Part shown: piece by piece, positions 9,250 to 18,575 of the stretch
Layout of the letters: every line of letters starts with the position of its first letter
Position numbering within the stretch: position 1 is the first letter of the stretch
Source: Opitutales bacterium
Lineage (GTDB): Bacteria > Verrucomicrobiota > Verrucomicrobiia > Opitutales > Opitutaceae
NCBI GenBank assembly: GCA_018700525.1
Contig: JABITN010000171.1
Span: 1-64,000 of the forward strand
Direction of reading: 5' to 3'
DNA: 64,000 nucleotides
Position numbers and translations under genes: made by a program
The notes under the pieces: generated by a model
What the model was told of the DNA's origin: nothing
The model's input: only the letters and a program-made list of their open reading frames with translations
Database searches by the model: none

Positions 9250-9512
9250 CGCAAACAAAGAACAAAGCGAAACACGGCAGGTCAATCCTCATGATCATAT
9301 AATTAAAAATCATATGTCCACATAGGCTACGATCGTTTTGAAACAAAGAAAACAAGGCGCTGTTATTCTTAAAAATGGTGCAGCTATCTTGGTAGATTCT
9401 TGCAATTTAAATCTCTATAATCCATACTTTCGCTTTATCATTTTCATCCTTATGCGTTATTAAGGTCCACTGCTCTTAACCCATTTTAGATATCCGAACT
9501 CCGACTGACTCA
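9250..9512. promoter_or_regulatory. Divergent promoter region between AraC regulator and PSD1 gene
   Basis: A+T-rich spacer separating the minus-strand AraC operon from the plus-strand PSD1 gene. A consensus -10 hexamer TATAAT is at 9416-9421 on the plus strand, without a convincing -35 at 16-18 bases. The geometry makes this the likely operator region of the AraC protein. No clear inverted or direct operator repeats could be picked out by eye. Confidence 0.4.
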
Positions 9513-12296
9513 ATGACGATTCGTTCGATAGCCCTGCCAATCCTTTTGGTCCTGCTCCATTGCATTTACGTCTCCGCTGAAGAGGAATTCAGCGAAGGAG
9601 AAAAGCTCTTCGCGTTGGAGGTTATGCCCATTTTGGCCGACAAGTGCTTTTCCTGCCACGGAGACGATCCCGATGAGATCGAGGGCGAGCTCGATCTGAC
9701 GACCCGAGCAAAGATGCTCAAAGGAGGTGAATTCTTCGACGATGTGGTCATCCCAGGCGACGCGGAATTCAGCTTCATCATGGAAGCCGTCCGGTGGGAA
9801 GATCCGGACTTTGAAATGCCTCCCAAGGAAAACGATCGCCTGAGCGAAGAACAGACTTGGATGCTGCGCGATTGGATCAACGCCGGCGCTCCTTGGATTG
9901 AAGCGGATCGCATTGCCGCCATTCGCGAAGAACACGCCGAAGGCATCATCGTCCAAACCAGCGGGGCGCTTTCCGAGGAATGGGCCAATCGACGCTACAA
10001 GCAAGAAGACCTATGGGCTTACCAGCCAATCGGAAATCCCACTATTCCCGAAGCCAAAAACGAAAACGAGAATCCTATCGACGCTTTCATCAACCACCGT
10101 CTCGAAGAAAAGGGTATCCCCGCAGCGCGATTAGCTAACCGCTCCACCCTCATCCGTCGGGCCACGTTCGACCTTGTTGGGCTCCCACCGACTCCTCAGG
10201 AAATCGAAACGTTCAATGCCGATAAACGTTCGGACTTCGAGGCATTTCAATCCGTCGTCGATCGCCTGCTCGCCGATTCGCGCTATGGCGAACAATGGGG
10301 ACGTCACTGGCTCGACGTCGTACGCTACGCCGATACCTCCGGTTATTCCAACGACTTTGAAAGAACCAGCGCGTGGCGGTATCGCGACTACGTCATTCGA
10401 TCGTTCAACGATGACAAACCTTACGATCAATTCATCAAAGAACAGATAGCAGGCGACGAAAATAATCCCGATGACCCCGAATCGCTGATCGCAACCGGAT
10501 TCCTCCGCATGGGACCTTGGGAGCACACGTCCATGTCTGTCGCCAAATTGACACGACAGCAATATCTCGACGACGTCACCGATACCGTCGGACAAGCAAT
10601 TCTTTCCCACCCGCTGCAGTGCGCTCGCTGCCACGACCACAAATTCGATCCCATCCCAACCAAAGATTACTACCGTCTCCAAGCAGTCTTCGCCACGACG
10701 CAATTCGTCGACCGCGAAACGCCTTTCCTCGAAGCTGAGAATACAAACGGATTCGAAGAGGAGCAATTATACGAGAAACGAATCGATTACTGGAAATCGA
10801 TTAAGACCGAGATCCAGATCAGTCAAGACGCCGCGATCGCTCAATGGTGCGAGGAAAGAGGCATTCCATTGGCATCTTATACTGAACTCCGAGCGGTAGG
10901 CCGTCCAGAAGCGATCAAGCTCCCCCGAAACTACGGTCTCTCAAATGAAGATATCGGGAAGCGCAAAGTCGTCACCAAGAACCTAGCGCGAATCGCAGGT
11001 GAACGCAGGCGTTATTCTCCCGACGTTCTCTCCGTCTACAGTGGCGTTTCGCCTAAGATTTTGAGAAATTCCGGCGTCCATCTAAGCATGCCATCCGATC
11101 CCATGAAAGGCGGCGTCATCGAAGCTTCGCACATACTCACAGGAGGCGATCCATTCGCCAATGGCAGTGCCGTAACCCCAGGAGTATTAAGCGCGCTTCC
11201 CGGCTCGAACGACACCGTCGAAGCCACTGATTTCAACACGATCCCCGAAGATCCGATCGGCCGACGATCTGCCCTATCCAATTGGCTAACCAGTCCCCAG
11301 AATCCCCTTACGCCGCGATCGATTGTCAATCGGATCTGGAGCTACCACTTTGGCGAAGGCATAGCCGCCAATCCCAACAACTTCGGAGCTATGGGCAAGA
11401 AGCCGACCCATCCAAAGCTACTGGATCACCTATCTGCTCGCTTCATCGAAAATGACTGGTCCCTAAAGGCTCTCCACCGCTCCATAATGCTTTCCGACAC
11501 TTATCGACGAAGTTCGAGCTATTATAATCACGCCCTGCTCGACGAGCTCGATCTGCTTGGCCAAAGCTACGCAACCTTCAAACCAAGACGCTTGGCTGCC
11601 GAAGAAATCCGCGACAGCATGCTCTTCGTTTCCGGCGAACTGAATTCCCAGATGGGCGGAATTCCCATTCGTCCTGAAATCAACCTGGAAGTCGCCCTTC
11701 AACCGCGGCAAGTCATGGGCTCTTTTGCCGCCTCCTACGAGGCTTCGAAAACTCCCGAGCAGCGCAACCGGCGGTCCGTCTACGCCCACAAAATCCGCGG
11801 ACTGCGGAATCCGTTCTTCGAAGTATTCAACCAGCCCTCGCCCGACCTCTCTTGTGAAGCGCGCGATTCCTCAACCGTTACGCCCCAAGCATTTGCCCTT
11901 TTTAATAGCGAAGACACTCTCAAGCGTTCAATAGCGCTCGCCGTGGACCTCATCGAAAAAACGGCTACACGCAAAGACGCGATCAAAGAAATCTTCAATC
12001 GTGCCTATGGACGCGCCCCGAGCACCTCCGAATCCCGTCTGTGCATCAAGCACTGGAACGCGATGAAGAAACGGCACGAAGGCCTCAGCTTCGAACCGAC
12101 AACCTATCCGCAATCCGTCAAACGAGAAGCGGTCGAGGAAATGACCGGCGAGTCTTTCACCTTTGTGGAAAAACTCGTCGCCTACAAGGATTACACTCCC
12201 GATATCGAATTCGCCGACATCGATCCCAACACGCGGGCCTTAGCGGAAGTTTGCCTCGTCGTATTCAACAGCAACGAATTCCTTTACGTATACTAA
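9513..12296 (+). CDS. PSD1 and planctomycete cytochrome c domain-containing protein (DUF1549-DUF1553)
   Basis: 927-aa exported protein with a signal peptide (residues about 1-22). An N-terminal planctomycete cytochrome c domain has one CFSCHG haem-type motif and MPPKE. DUF1549 follows (RRATFDLVGLPPTP, GEQWGRHWLDVVRYADTSGYSND). A second CARCHDHKFDPIP motif lies in the middle, then DUF1553 (SPQNPLTPRSIVNRIW, then HPKLLDHL). Such proteins are abundant in Planctomycetes and Verrucomicrobia and are nearly always paired with a DUF1501 gene, as here with one intervening base. Their biochemical role is unproven; links to polysaccharide breakdown are drawn from gene context only. The laminin-G-like domain of many homologues appears to be missing. 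Confidence 0.92.
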   Translation: MTIRSIALPILLVLLHCIYVSAEEEFSEGEKLFALEVMPILADKCFSCHGDDPDEIEGELDLTTRAKMLKGGEFFDDVVIPGDAEFSFIMEAVRWEDPDFEMPPKENDRLSEEQTWMLRDWINAGAPWIEADRIAAIREEHAEGIIVQTSGALSEEWANRRYKQEDLWAYQPIGNPTIPEAKNENENPIDAFINHRLEEKGIPAARLANRSTLIRRATFDLVGLPPTPQEIETFNADKRSDFEAFQSVVDRLLADSRYGEQWGRHWLDVVRYADTSGYSNDFERTSAWRYRDYVIRSFNDDKPYDQFIKEQIAGDENNPDDPESLIATGFLRMGPWEHTSMSVAKLTRQQYLDDVTDTVGQAILSHPLQCARCHDHKFDPIPTKDYYRLQAVFATTQFVDRETPFLEAENTNGFEEEQLYEKRIDYWKSIKTEIQISQDAAIAQWCEERGIPLASYTELRAVGRPEAIKLPRNYGLSNEDIGKRKVVTKNLARIAGERRRYSPDVLSVYSGVSPKILRNSGVHLSMPSDPMKGGVIEASHILTGGDPFANGSAVTPGVLSALPGSNDTVEATDFNTIPEDPIGRRSALSNWLTSPQNPLTPRSIVNRIWSYHFGEGIAANPNNFGAMGKKPTHPKLLDHLSARFIENDWSLKALHRSIMLSDTYRRSSSYYNHALLDELDLLGQSYATFKPRRLAAEEIRDSMLFVSGELNSQMGGIPIRPEINLEVALQPRQVMGSFAASYEASKTPEQRNRRSVYAHKIRGLRNPFFEVFNQPSPDLSCEARDSSTVTPQAFALFNSEDTLKRSIALAVDLIEKTATRKDAIKEIFNRAYGRAPSTSESRLCIKHWNAMKKRHEGLSFEPTTYPQSVKREAVEEMTGESFTFVEKLVAYKDYTPDIEFADIDPNTRALAEVCLVVFNSNEFLYVY

Positions 12297-12297
12297 G

Positions 12298-13746
12298 ATG
12301 AGCAACCAACACCAACACGACTTTCTTCGCAACACCCTTGCCGCCCAAACCCTCAATCGCCGCGATTTCATCTACGGACTTGGCGCTAGCCTAGGAAGCG
12401 TCGCCCTAGCAGGTCTATCCGCTCAAGGCGCCCCTCCATCTTTAAACTCCGGCCCGCTATCTCCCAACGCACCCCACCTTCTCCCCAAGGCTAAGAACTG
12501 TATTTTTCTAATGATGGAAGGCGGTCCCAGCCATATCGATACATTCGATCCGAAACCAGATCTGGCCAAACTTCACTTGAAGCGATTCCAGCGTAGCGGC
12601 GCCACGAAATCGAAAATGGAAAGCGGCGAACGCTATTACGTGCAAAGCCCCTGGGAGTTCAACCAAATCGGCCAATCCGGGGCCTGGATGTCCTCCCAAT
12701 GGCGCCATTTGCCAGGAGTCGCCGACGACATTTGCTTCTACCGAGGTGCCCAAGCCGAATCAGTTAATCATCCGACTGCCCTATTCCAAATGAACACTGG
12801 CAATCGTTTCGTAGGCGACCCCGCCATTGGTTCATGGGTCACTTACGGGCTAGGGTCCGAAAACCAAGATTTACCCGGATACATCGTTCTTCCCGAGGTT
12901 TCCTACCCTCAAGGCGGTTCTCCAAACTGGGGCAACGGCTACTTACCCGCTCATTACCAGGGCACGCCTCTGCGTCCCACCGGTACGCCCATCCTTGACC
13001 TAAAACCGCCAGCAGGAATTGTCCCCGAACACCAGCGCAAGAACCTCGACCTGCTGAGCTCGCTAAATCACAAACACCTCGAAAAACACCCCGAACAAGA
13101 CGAGCTCGCCGCCCGTATGGAAAGCTACGAACTTGCATTCCGCATGCAGATGTCCGTTCCGGGAATTCTTGACATCGATCAAGAAAACCAAAAAACGCAG
13201 GAACTGTATGGTATTGGCGACGATACTACCGACGCTTTCGGTCGGAAATGTCTGCTTGCTCGACGCCTCGTTGAAAACGGCGTCCGATTCATCCAGCTTT
13301 ATTCCGGCGGCTGGGATTCCCACGACTTTATTAAGAAAGCCCACGGGTCGCGTATCCAAAGTGTCGATAAGCCAATCGCAGGACTCATCGCCGATCTAAA
13401 AGCGCGCGGCATGCTAGACGATACGCTCATCGTCTGGTGCGGGGAATTCGGCCGCAGTCCCGACAATGGAAAACGCGAAGGACAAGATTCCTACGGCCGA
13501 GATCACAACGCCAAAGCCATGACCATGTGGTTCGCCGGTGGAGGCGTAAATGCAGGCCACACAATCGGCGCTACCGATGAACTCGGAGCCGAAGCAGTCG
13601 ACGTCATCCACCCAATTCGCGACGTACACGTAACGCTACTCAATTTGCTAGGACTCGACGACAACAAGCTCACCTACTTCCACGGCGGCCGCTACAAACA
13701 GCTCTCCCAGTTCGGCGGCAAAGTAATTTCCGAATTAATAGCGTAA
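12298..13746 (+). CDS. DUF1501 domain-containing protein (Tat-exported, sulfatase-like fold)
   Basis: 482-aa partner of the upstream PSD1 protein. The N terminus has a twin-arginine signal (NRRDFIYGLGASLGSVAL, residues about 20-37). The core shows the DUF1501 motifs FLMMEGGPSHIDTFDPKP, RLVENGVRFIQLYSGGWDSH, WCGEFGRSP and GRDHNAKAMTMWFAGGGV, which resemble the metal-binding elements of the alkaline phosphatase superfamily. It lacks the CxPSR formylglycine site, so it is not a classical sulfatase. It starts one base after the PSD1 stop, so the pair is translationally linked. Function is unknown; export through Tat implies folding in the cytoplasm. Confidence 0.93.
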   Translation: MSNQHQHDFLRNTLAAQTLNRRDFIYGLGASLGSVALAGLSAQGAPPSLNSGPLSPNAPHLLPKAKNCIFLMMEGGPSHIDTFDPKPDLAKLHLKRFQRSGATKSKMESGERYYVQSPWEFNQIGQSGAWMSSQWRHLPGVADDICFYRGAQAESVNHPTALFQMNTGNRFVGDPAIGSWVTYGLGSENQDLPGYIVLPEVSYPQGGSPNWGNGYLPAHYQGTPLRPTGTPILDLKPPAGIVPEHQRKNLDLLSSLNHKHLEKHPEQDELAARMESYELAFRMQMSVPGILDIDQENQKTQELYGIGDDTTDAFGRKCLLARRLVENGVRFIQLYSGGWDSHDFIKKAHGSRIQSVDKPIAGLIADLKARGMLDDTLIVWCGEFGRSPDNGKREGQDSYGRDHNAKAMTMWFAGGGVNAGHTIGATDELGAEAVDVIHPIRDVHVTLLNLLGLDDNKLTYFHGGRYKQLSQFGGKVISELIA

Positions 13747-14093
13747 AGGTAGAGCTGAGCGGCCCGCTTAGTCGCAGAAGCCCCCACGAAAAGAATAAAA
13801 ATTCGACGACGGATTTCACCAATAACACGGATCTTATAAACTCGTTTACACTGGAAACTCCACTCGAGTAGCTACGAAGCGAGGATGGTTGGGCCACTGG
13901 CCGTGGATAAACGTTTTGAAGGCAAAGCGAGGGAGGCATATTTCGTTGTTTCCGACATCTCCTATACTGGAGTACCGGCTAAATCATTCGAACCCTAAAG
14001 GAGCACAAGCTGGATAAGAACACAGTCGTGTTGTACATCTCGGACGATGGTGGATGTAATAAAGCATCCCCCGGGGCAAGCTCCGGGGATGCT
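13747..14093. other. Intergenic stretch with sulfatase sliver and terminator-like hairpin
   Basis: 347 bases without an intact gene. It holds a remnant of a sulfatase reading frame at 13983-14055 and a strong GC hairpin at 14062-14094, each listed separately. The remaining bases (13747-13980) show only low-similarity echoes of other intergenic segments, and I see no coding signal in them. Confidence 0.5.
13983..14055 (+). pseudogene. Sliver of a sulfatase gene
   Basis: Twenty-four codons read IIRTLKEHKLDKNTVVLY followed by ISDDGG, which is the region around the second metal site of type I sulfatases (compare the usual L-D-x-N-T-x-V-x-x-x-S-D-x-G). A TAA directly precedes the segment and the similarity stops just after GG, where the 14062 hairpin begins. 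No start, N-terminal formylglycine region or C terminus is present, so this is a residue of a mostly deleted gene. Confidence 0.6.
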
Positions 14094-14094
14094 T
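14062..14094. terminator. GC-rich hairpin (family E), likely bidirectional terminator
   Basis: Arms AAGCATCCCC(C)GG and CCGGGGATGCTT enclose a short GGCAAGCT loop. It abuts the stop of the SDR gene on the minus strand and lies downstream of DUF1501 on the plus strand. Related sequences occur near 2247 and 30106, so it doubles as a dispersed repeat. There is no long U-run. Confidence 0.55.
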
Positions 14095-14798
14095 CATTCA
14101 TTCAGACTTTTTCCCATACTCCACGGAATTACCGCACCACTTCGATCGAGGAAACAACCCGTTTGCGACATATCTACTTGGGTCAACACATCCCGCAGTA
14201 GGCGCACCGAATCTTCGATCTCGTAGATTGCCTGGCTGCCGCCCATATCCGTTTTAGTGTGCCCCGGACGAAGACAAACGTAAGGGATTCCCAGTTCTTT
14301 TAAATCGTTTGCGAATATAACTGCCGCCGAATGGGCCGCTGCTTTGCTGGTACGGTAGATATAAATTCCACCTGTTTCGTATAGAGTCAGGCATCCTTGC
14401 TCACTACCAATCGTTGCGGCTACGGGTTTATCGGCACAAGAAAGATTTCCAAGCAATGCTTTCGTAAGAAGCACTGGAGCTATGGAATTCACTTTGAATC
14501 CTTCAACCCAACGGTCCGTTTCGATTTCTAAAATCCCCTCTACCTTGCTCCGGTCAATAATTGCCGCATTGTTGATTAGCAGGTCGATGGGCACGCCGTC
14601 CAGTGATTCGGCGAAATTATTGATCTCATCAAAATCGAGCAAATCCAGTTTTCGAATAGACACATCTGCCTTGGCCAACTCGGTTGCTGTTTCTGGGTTA
14701 CGGCAACAAGCGATCACTTTCCAGTTCTCTGCTTTGTATTGCCTCGCAAATTCTAAGCCCAATCCTCGATTGGCACCTGTTATCAATACTGTCTTCAT
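14094..14798 (-). CDS. SDR family oxidoreductase
   Basis: 234-aa short-chain dehydrogenase/reductase. The N terminus has the Rossmann TGANRGLGLEFA motif (TGxxxGxG). LLINNAAI is the NNAG-like motif. A catalytic Ser lies in ATIGSEQGC, and Tyr/Lys in YIYRTSKAA (YxxxK). It ends with RPGHTKTDMGG, typical of the C-factor/sniffer-like subgroup. It probably uses NADP(H), given the basic residue CCR after beta-2. The substrate is not predictable. It is monocistronic on the minus strand, convergent with the DUF1501 gene and divergent from the sulfatase at 15073. Confidence 0.9.
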   Translation of the reverse strand: MKTVLITGANRGLGLEFARQYKAENWKVIACCRNPETATELAKADVSIRKLDLLDFDEINNFAESLDGVPIDLLINNAAIIDRSKVEGILEIETDRWVEGFKVNSIAPVLLTKALLGNLSCADKPVAATIGSEQGCLTLYETGGIYIYRTSKAAAHSAAVIFANDLKELGIPYVCLRPGHTKTDMGGSQAIYEIEDSVRLLRDVLTQVDMSQTGCFLDRSGAVIPWSMGKSLNE

Positions 14799-15072
14799 AA
14801 CGGGGTACTCAATTCCCTCCTAAGAATACAATTATTCAAAGCGACCGCAGGGCAATCCTTTTCATAGGGCTTGCTTATCGCACAGCAATACTCGCGTTTT
14901 TCGCTATAAGAATCTTTGTATCCAAATATCATGGATATTTTCACTAGCAGTGCAGGTTCAAGTGACTCGCCAAAACCGCAACGTACCACGCGTAAAAACA
15001 GCTGATAAACAGATTCTTTCAATTGCTTCTTTTCCATTTAAGTCGATTCTGGCACCTATCAATCAAGTACTA

Positions 15073-16518
15073 ATGAATTTATCCGTGATTATCCGCGCGA
15101 TCCGTGGTCAGCTAATCCTATTTTCGCTATCCTTCTCCACCATTTTTGCTGAGAGCCTGTCGAAACCCAACATCCTTATCATAGGAATCGACGATCTAAG
15201 GCCCGAGCTCAACTGCTACGGAGCCGAGCACATCCACTCGCCAAACATCGATCGTCTCGCCGCTCGCGGTACGCTCTTCGAACGCGCCTACAGCCAATAC
15301 GCAGTCTGCGGGCCTTCGCGTTCCAGCATGTTCACTGGCTGCCGCCCCGACACAACCGAAGCCTACAACAATAAAACTCATTTTCGGAATAACCTCCCGG
15401 ATACCGCATCCTTGCCAGAGTTTTTCAAAGAAAACGGATACAAAACTTACGGCTTCGGCAAAATCCTCCACAACACTCAAAGCGACCCGCAATCCTGGAG
15501 CGAGCCGCAGCTCTACATAAAAGGCCACCAATACGCATCCCCTGGATACGAAGATAAACAAGCGGGTATCGACGGGTATCACGCGTCCAACAAACTCATT
15601 CCCCTCTTCGAAGGTCCCGACGTCGACGACGATGCCTACCGCGACGGACTCGCCAACATTGCCGCAATCGAAAAGCTGAAATCCGCGGCAGAAGCGGAAA
15701 CGCCTTTCCTTCTCTTCATGGGCTACCAAAAGCCCCACACGCCCTTCAACGCACCCAAGAGATACTGGGACCTCTACGACCGCGCCAACCTGCCTCTCGC
15801 CCCCAACCCTTTCCCGCCTCAAGGCGCTCCCGACTTCGCATTGAGTAACTGGCGCTACGTCCATAGTTTCGGCGGCGTGCCAGACGAGGGCCCGTTTCCA
15901 GAACCAATCGCTCGCAAAACCCTCCATGCCTATTTCGCATGCGTCAGCTACATCGATTCGCTCATAGGCGAGCTCATCGCCGCTCTCGAAGCAACCGGCG
16001 AAACCGACAACACGATTATCGCCCTCTGGTCCGACCATGGCTACCAACTCGGCGACCATGGCATGTGGTGCAAGCACACGAACTTCGAAACCTCCACCCG
16101 CATCCCATTCATCCTAGTCGACCCAAGAAGTCACTCTCATGACCAACGCTCTTCAGCCCGAGTAGAACTTATCGATATGTATCCAACCCTAGCGGAGATA
16201 GCGGGACTAGAAGCTCCCGCCAACATCGACGGCAAATCCCTCGCTCCTCTACTGGTCAATCCGAATGCATGGGATAACCGAGACACTATGGCCTTCAGCC
16301 AATTCAACCGAGCAGGTAACCAAGGTTATTCGATACGAACCAAAGACTTCCGCTACACCGAATGGCGCAATGCCAAGACTGAAAAGATCGTTGCCCAAGA
16401 ATTTTACAATCACCAAAACGACCCCCAAGAAAACGTAAACGTAGCAAATTCGCCCGAACTAAAAAACCAGCTCCACTACGTCCAAAACCGCCTCCATAAA
16501 CAGTGGCCGCTAAAGTAG
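15073..16518 (+). CDS. Sulfatase, iduronate-2-sulfatase-like
   Basis: Type I sulfatase, 481 aa from the ATG at 15073. A longer frame opens at 14950, but its first 41 residues look non-coding, whereas 15073 gives a signal-like segment (LILFSLSFSTIFA). Metal site IIGIDDLRPELNCYGA (DD at 40-41), modification site AVCGPSRSS (Cys79, CxPSR), SDHGYQLGDHGMW for the second metal site, and the tail YNHQNDPQENVNVA are all intact. These features match the iduronate-2-sulfatase-like group (S1_7) common in polysaccharide-degrading Verrucomicrobia. A second gene of the same group follows 155 bases downstream. Substrate is unassigned. Confidence 0.9.
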   Translation: MNLSVIIRAIRGQLILFSLSFSTIFAESLSKPNILIIGIDDLRPELNCYGAEHIHSPNIDRLAARGTLFERAYSQYAVCGPSRSSMFTGCRPDTTEAYNNKTHFRNNLPDTASLPEFFKENGYKTYGFGKILHNTQSDPQSWSEPQLYIKGHQYASPGYEDKQAGIDGYHASNKLIPLFEGPDVDDDAYRDGLANIAAIEKLKSAAEAETPFLLFMGYQKPHTPFNAPKRYWDLYDRANLPLAPNPFPPQGAPDFALSNWRYVHSFGGVPDEGPFPEPIARKTLHAYFACVSYIDSLIGELIAALEATGETDNTIIALWSDHGYQLGDHGMWCKHTNFETSTRIPFILVDPRSHSHDQRSSARVELIDMYPTLAEIAGLEAPANIDGKSLAPLLVNPNAWDNRDTMAFSQFNRAGNQGYSIRTKDFRYTEWRNAKTEKIVAQEFYNHQNDPQENVNVANSPELKNQLHYVQNRLHKQWPLK

Positions 16519-16673
16519 AAAGTAGAGTTGTTCGCCCACGGGTCCGCAGGCTTGCCCGAAGGCCTGTTCCGAGCGGCTGCACGTTTCTCGATTCTTGGAA
16601 CCCGAAGTCTCCATATGTATTTTTACACACTAAAAAACTGATTGAGTAAAAATAGATTCCAAAAACCTAGGCT

Positions 16674-18104
16674 ATGATAAAGCGCATAAAGCTACCTTCC
16701 TTACTCGTAATTGTACATTTATTACTGCCGTTTCTGGGTGCGCAAGATAAACCAAATGTATTGATGATTGCGATTGATGACATGAATGACTGGGTAGGAG
16801 CAATGGGTAACCACCCAGATATTCAAACACCCAATATAGATCGGCTAGCGGCCTCTGGGGTACTCTTTAATAATGCTCATTGCCAATTCCCAGTATGTGG
16901 TCCGTCGCGAACGAGCGTATTCTCTGGTTATCGCCCAACTACGACAAATGTACTGAATAATGATGGCAAAGTTAAGGACTCTGCCGTTTGGGAGATGGCT
17001 GAAGTGCTAGAGAATAAACTGATGCATGAATACTTAAGGGACTTCGGGTACAAAACCATGGCAGTAGGCAAACTGATGCACAACCATATAGCGATTGGTA
17101 GTGTAGATGAGTCAGGTGGTCGACTCAAGAACCCCAAGAAACGATCAGAGCACAATTATGATAACGAAAATACAGGTACGGACTGGGGCGTATTCCCCGG
17201 CGCGGACTCCGAGATGGCCGATTATAGGCAGGCTGATTGGGCGATAGCTAGACTAGGTGAAAAGCAGGAAAAGCCTTTTTTACTTATGCTCGGATTTCAA
17301 CTCCCACATGTACCATGGATTGTTCCGCAAAAATGGTGGGATCTCTACGACTCGGAAAGGGTTTCTCTAGCACCCTACAAAAAAGATGATCGTGACGATT
17401 TGCCAGGGCCATCCATTGCGACGAACATCTTGAATTTCATGCCGCAAACAGACGAACTGTTGGAAACCAATAAGTTGAGACAGGCGACTCATTCGTACTT
17501 GGCCAGCATAAGCTTTATCGATCATCAAGTAGGTCGAGTTTTGAGGGCCTTGGATTCGAGTATCTACAAAAGTAATACGATTATCATTCTCTGGTCTGAT
17601 CACGGCTATCTTCTCGGTGAAAAGGGCAGTTTTCAAAAACACAGCCTTTGGCAACGGGCGACGCATGTCCCGCTGATAATCTCCAGCCCGGACATGGATA
17701 AGGGTCTCATATGCACCAAACCAGTTGAACTATTGGATCTCTACCCAACTTTAGTAGACCTCTGTGGTCTTCCTGAAAATCCAAAGAATGAAGGATTAAG
17801 TCTTAAAGGACTCATTGGCAATCCAGATTCAGCATGGTCTAAATTAGCTGTGACGACCTACAGGAAACAAGAAAAACATTCTGTCGCCACCGGAACCGCC
17901 TACGATGGAAGACCGAGCCATTCTGTTTTTGACGAGAGGTTTCACTACATCCTCTATCCAGATGGAAACGAAGAGTTTTACGATCTTAAGGCGGATCCAA
18001 ACGAATGGACGAACCAAGCATCGAATCCCGAGTTCGATGACTTAAAGAATAGAATGAATAAAGCGCTCAAAAATCAACTACACCCCAAAGCGCATACCAA
18101 CTAA
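16674..18104 (+). CDS. Sulfatase, iduronate-2-sulfatase-like (A+T-richer)
   Basis: 476-aa sulfatase with a clear signal peptide (residues about 8-23, cleavage after LGAQ). It has IAIDDMNDWVGAMG (DD at 35-36), FPVCGPSRTSVFSG (Cys75), LWSDHGYLLGEKGSFQK, and the tail YDLKADPNEWTN. It is full length and in the same subgroup as the gene before it, but its codons use noticeably more A and T than the flanking genes (for example many AAA, ATA and GTA codons), so it may have been acquired separately rather than by local duplication. It is followed by a transposase remnant. It probably shares a sulfated-glycan role with its neighbour. Confidence 0.9.
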   Translation: MIKRIKLPSLLVIVHLLLPFLGAQDKPNVLMIAIDDMNDWVGAMGNHPDIQTPNIDRLAASGVLFNNAHCQFPVCGPSRTSVFSGYRPTTTNVLNNDGKVKDSAVWEMAEVLENKLMHEYLRDFGYKTMAVGKLMHNHIAIGSVDESGGRLKNPKKRSEHNYDNENTGTDWGVFPGADSEMADYRQADWAIARLGEKQEKPFLLMLGFQLPHVPWIVPQKWWDLYDSERVSLAPYKKDDRDDLPGPSIATNILNFMPQTDELLETNKLRQATHSYLASISFIDHQVGRVLRALDSSIYKSNTIIILWSDHGYLLGEKGSFQKHSLWQRATHVPLIISSPDMDKGLICTKPVELLDLYPTLVDLCGLPENPKNEGLSLKGLIGNPDSAWSKLAVTTYRKQEKHSVATGTAYDGRPSHSVFDERFHYILYPDGNEEFYDLKADPNEWTNQASNPEFDDLKNRMNKALKNQLHPKAHTN

Positions 18105-18575
18105 AAGGGGCTGCTGGATGAATTTAAAAAAACGTTGCACGCAGTCGCTACCAAGCAGGCGACCAGAACTAGCAACTGAATAAAAATTCCTTGAATTGCC
18201 TCAACGTTTCCCGAAGCCAATATCGAAGACATCATCAATAAACGAATATGGATAAAATATGGGCCTGTCCTAGCTAATCGTTAATGTTTTGTCCTTTTAT
18301 ACCCCTATTTAGGCTGCTTGAGCAGCTCTTTATGTTTCCTTTCATTGAAGCGCCATCCGCACTCCTTGAGAAATAGGTGAAAATTCTCCGGTTCAATGCC
18401 GTTGAAGCGGCGCATTTGCATCAACTTAAGCGGTAAATAGCAGAGTCAGTTATAAGATCCACACGAGTCCCTTGCGTAGCTAAGCGGTACAGTGGCGTGT
18501 TTTTAGAATATTTTCCAGTTGCCTTGACGCCTGTAGGGCTTTGCTCGATGGCGACTATTCAAGCACTCCCTACCC
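18105..18575. other. Gene-poor stretch with transposase remnant
   Basis: 471 bases between convergent genes. The only recognisable item is the 3' end of an IS1595-type transposase (18305-18435, listed separately). On the minus strand at about 18433-18552 there is a start-less open frame containing NTPLYRLATQGTRVDLIT, which I do not recognise; it may be another gene scrap. Confidence 0.5.
18305..18435 (-). pseudogene. IS1595-family (ISXO2-like) transposase, C-terminal remnant
   Basis: The minus-strand frame reads RRFNGIEPENFHLFLKECGW, then RFNER, and ends at a TAG (18307-18305). This is the closing segment of DDE_Tnp_IS1595 transposases, whose C terminus has the pattern F-x-G-[IV]-x-x-E-x-F-x-L-[YF]-L-K-E-[CS]-E-[FW]-R-[FY]-N. 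The catalytic domain and N terminus are gone; an in-frame stop lies about 15 codons upstream of the similarity. No terminal inverted repeats could be identified. Confidence 0.65.

Noticed and set aside
9510-10766. Long minus-strand ORFs opposite the PSD1 gene
   Set aside because: Shadows of a strongly supported plus-strand gene.
13670-13939. Minus-strand 89-aa ORF across the end of DUF1501
   Set aside because: Antisense to a real gene for a quarter of its length and otherwise without similarity.
14795-15037. Minus-strand 80-aa ORF between the SDR and sulfatase genes
   Set aside because: No recognisable motif; it overlaps the 5' region of the sulfatase and the intergenic repeat, so coding is unlikely.
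18433-18552. Start-less minus-strand frame containing NTPLYRLATQGTRVDLIT
   Set aside because: Reads protein-like but has no start and no family I recognise; kept only as a remark.
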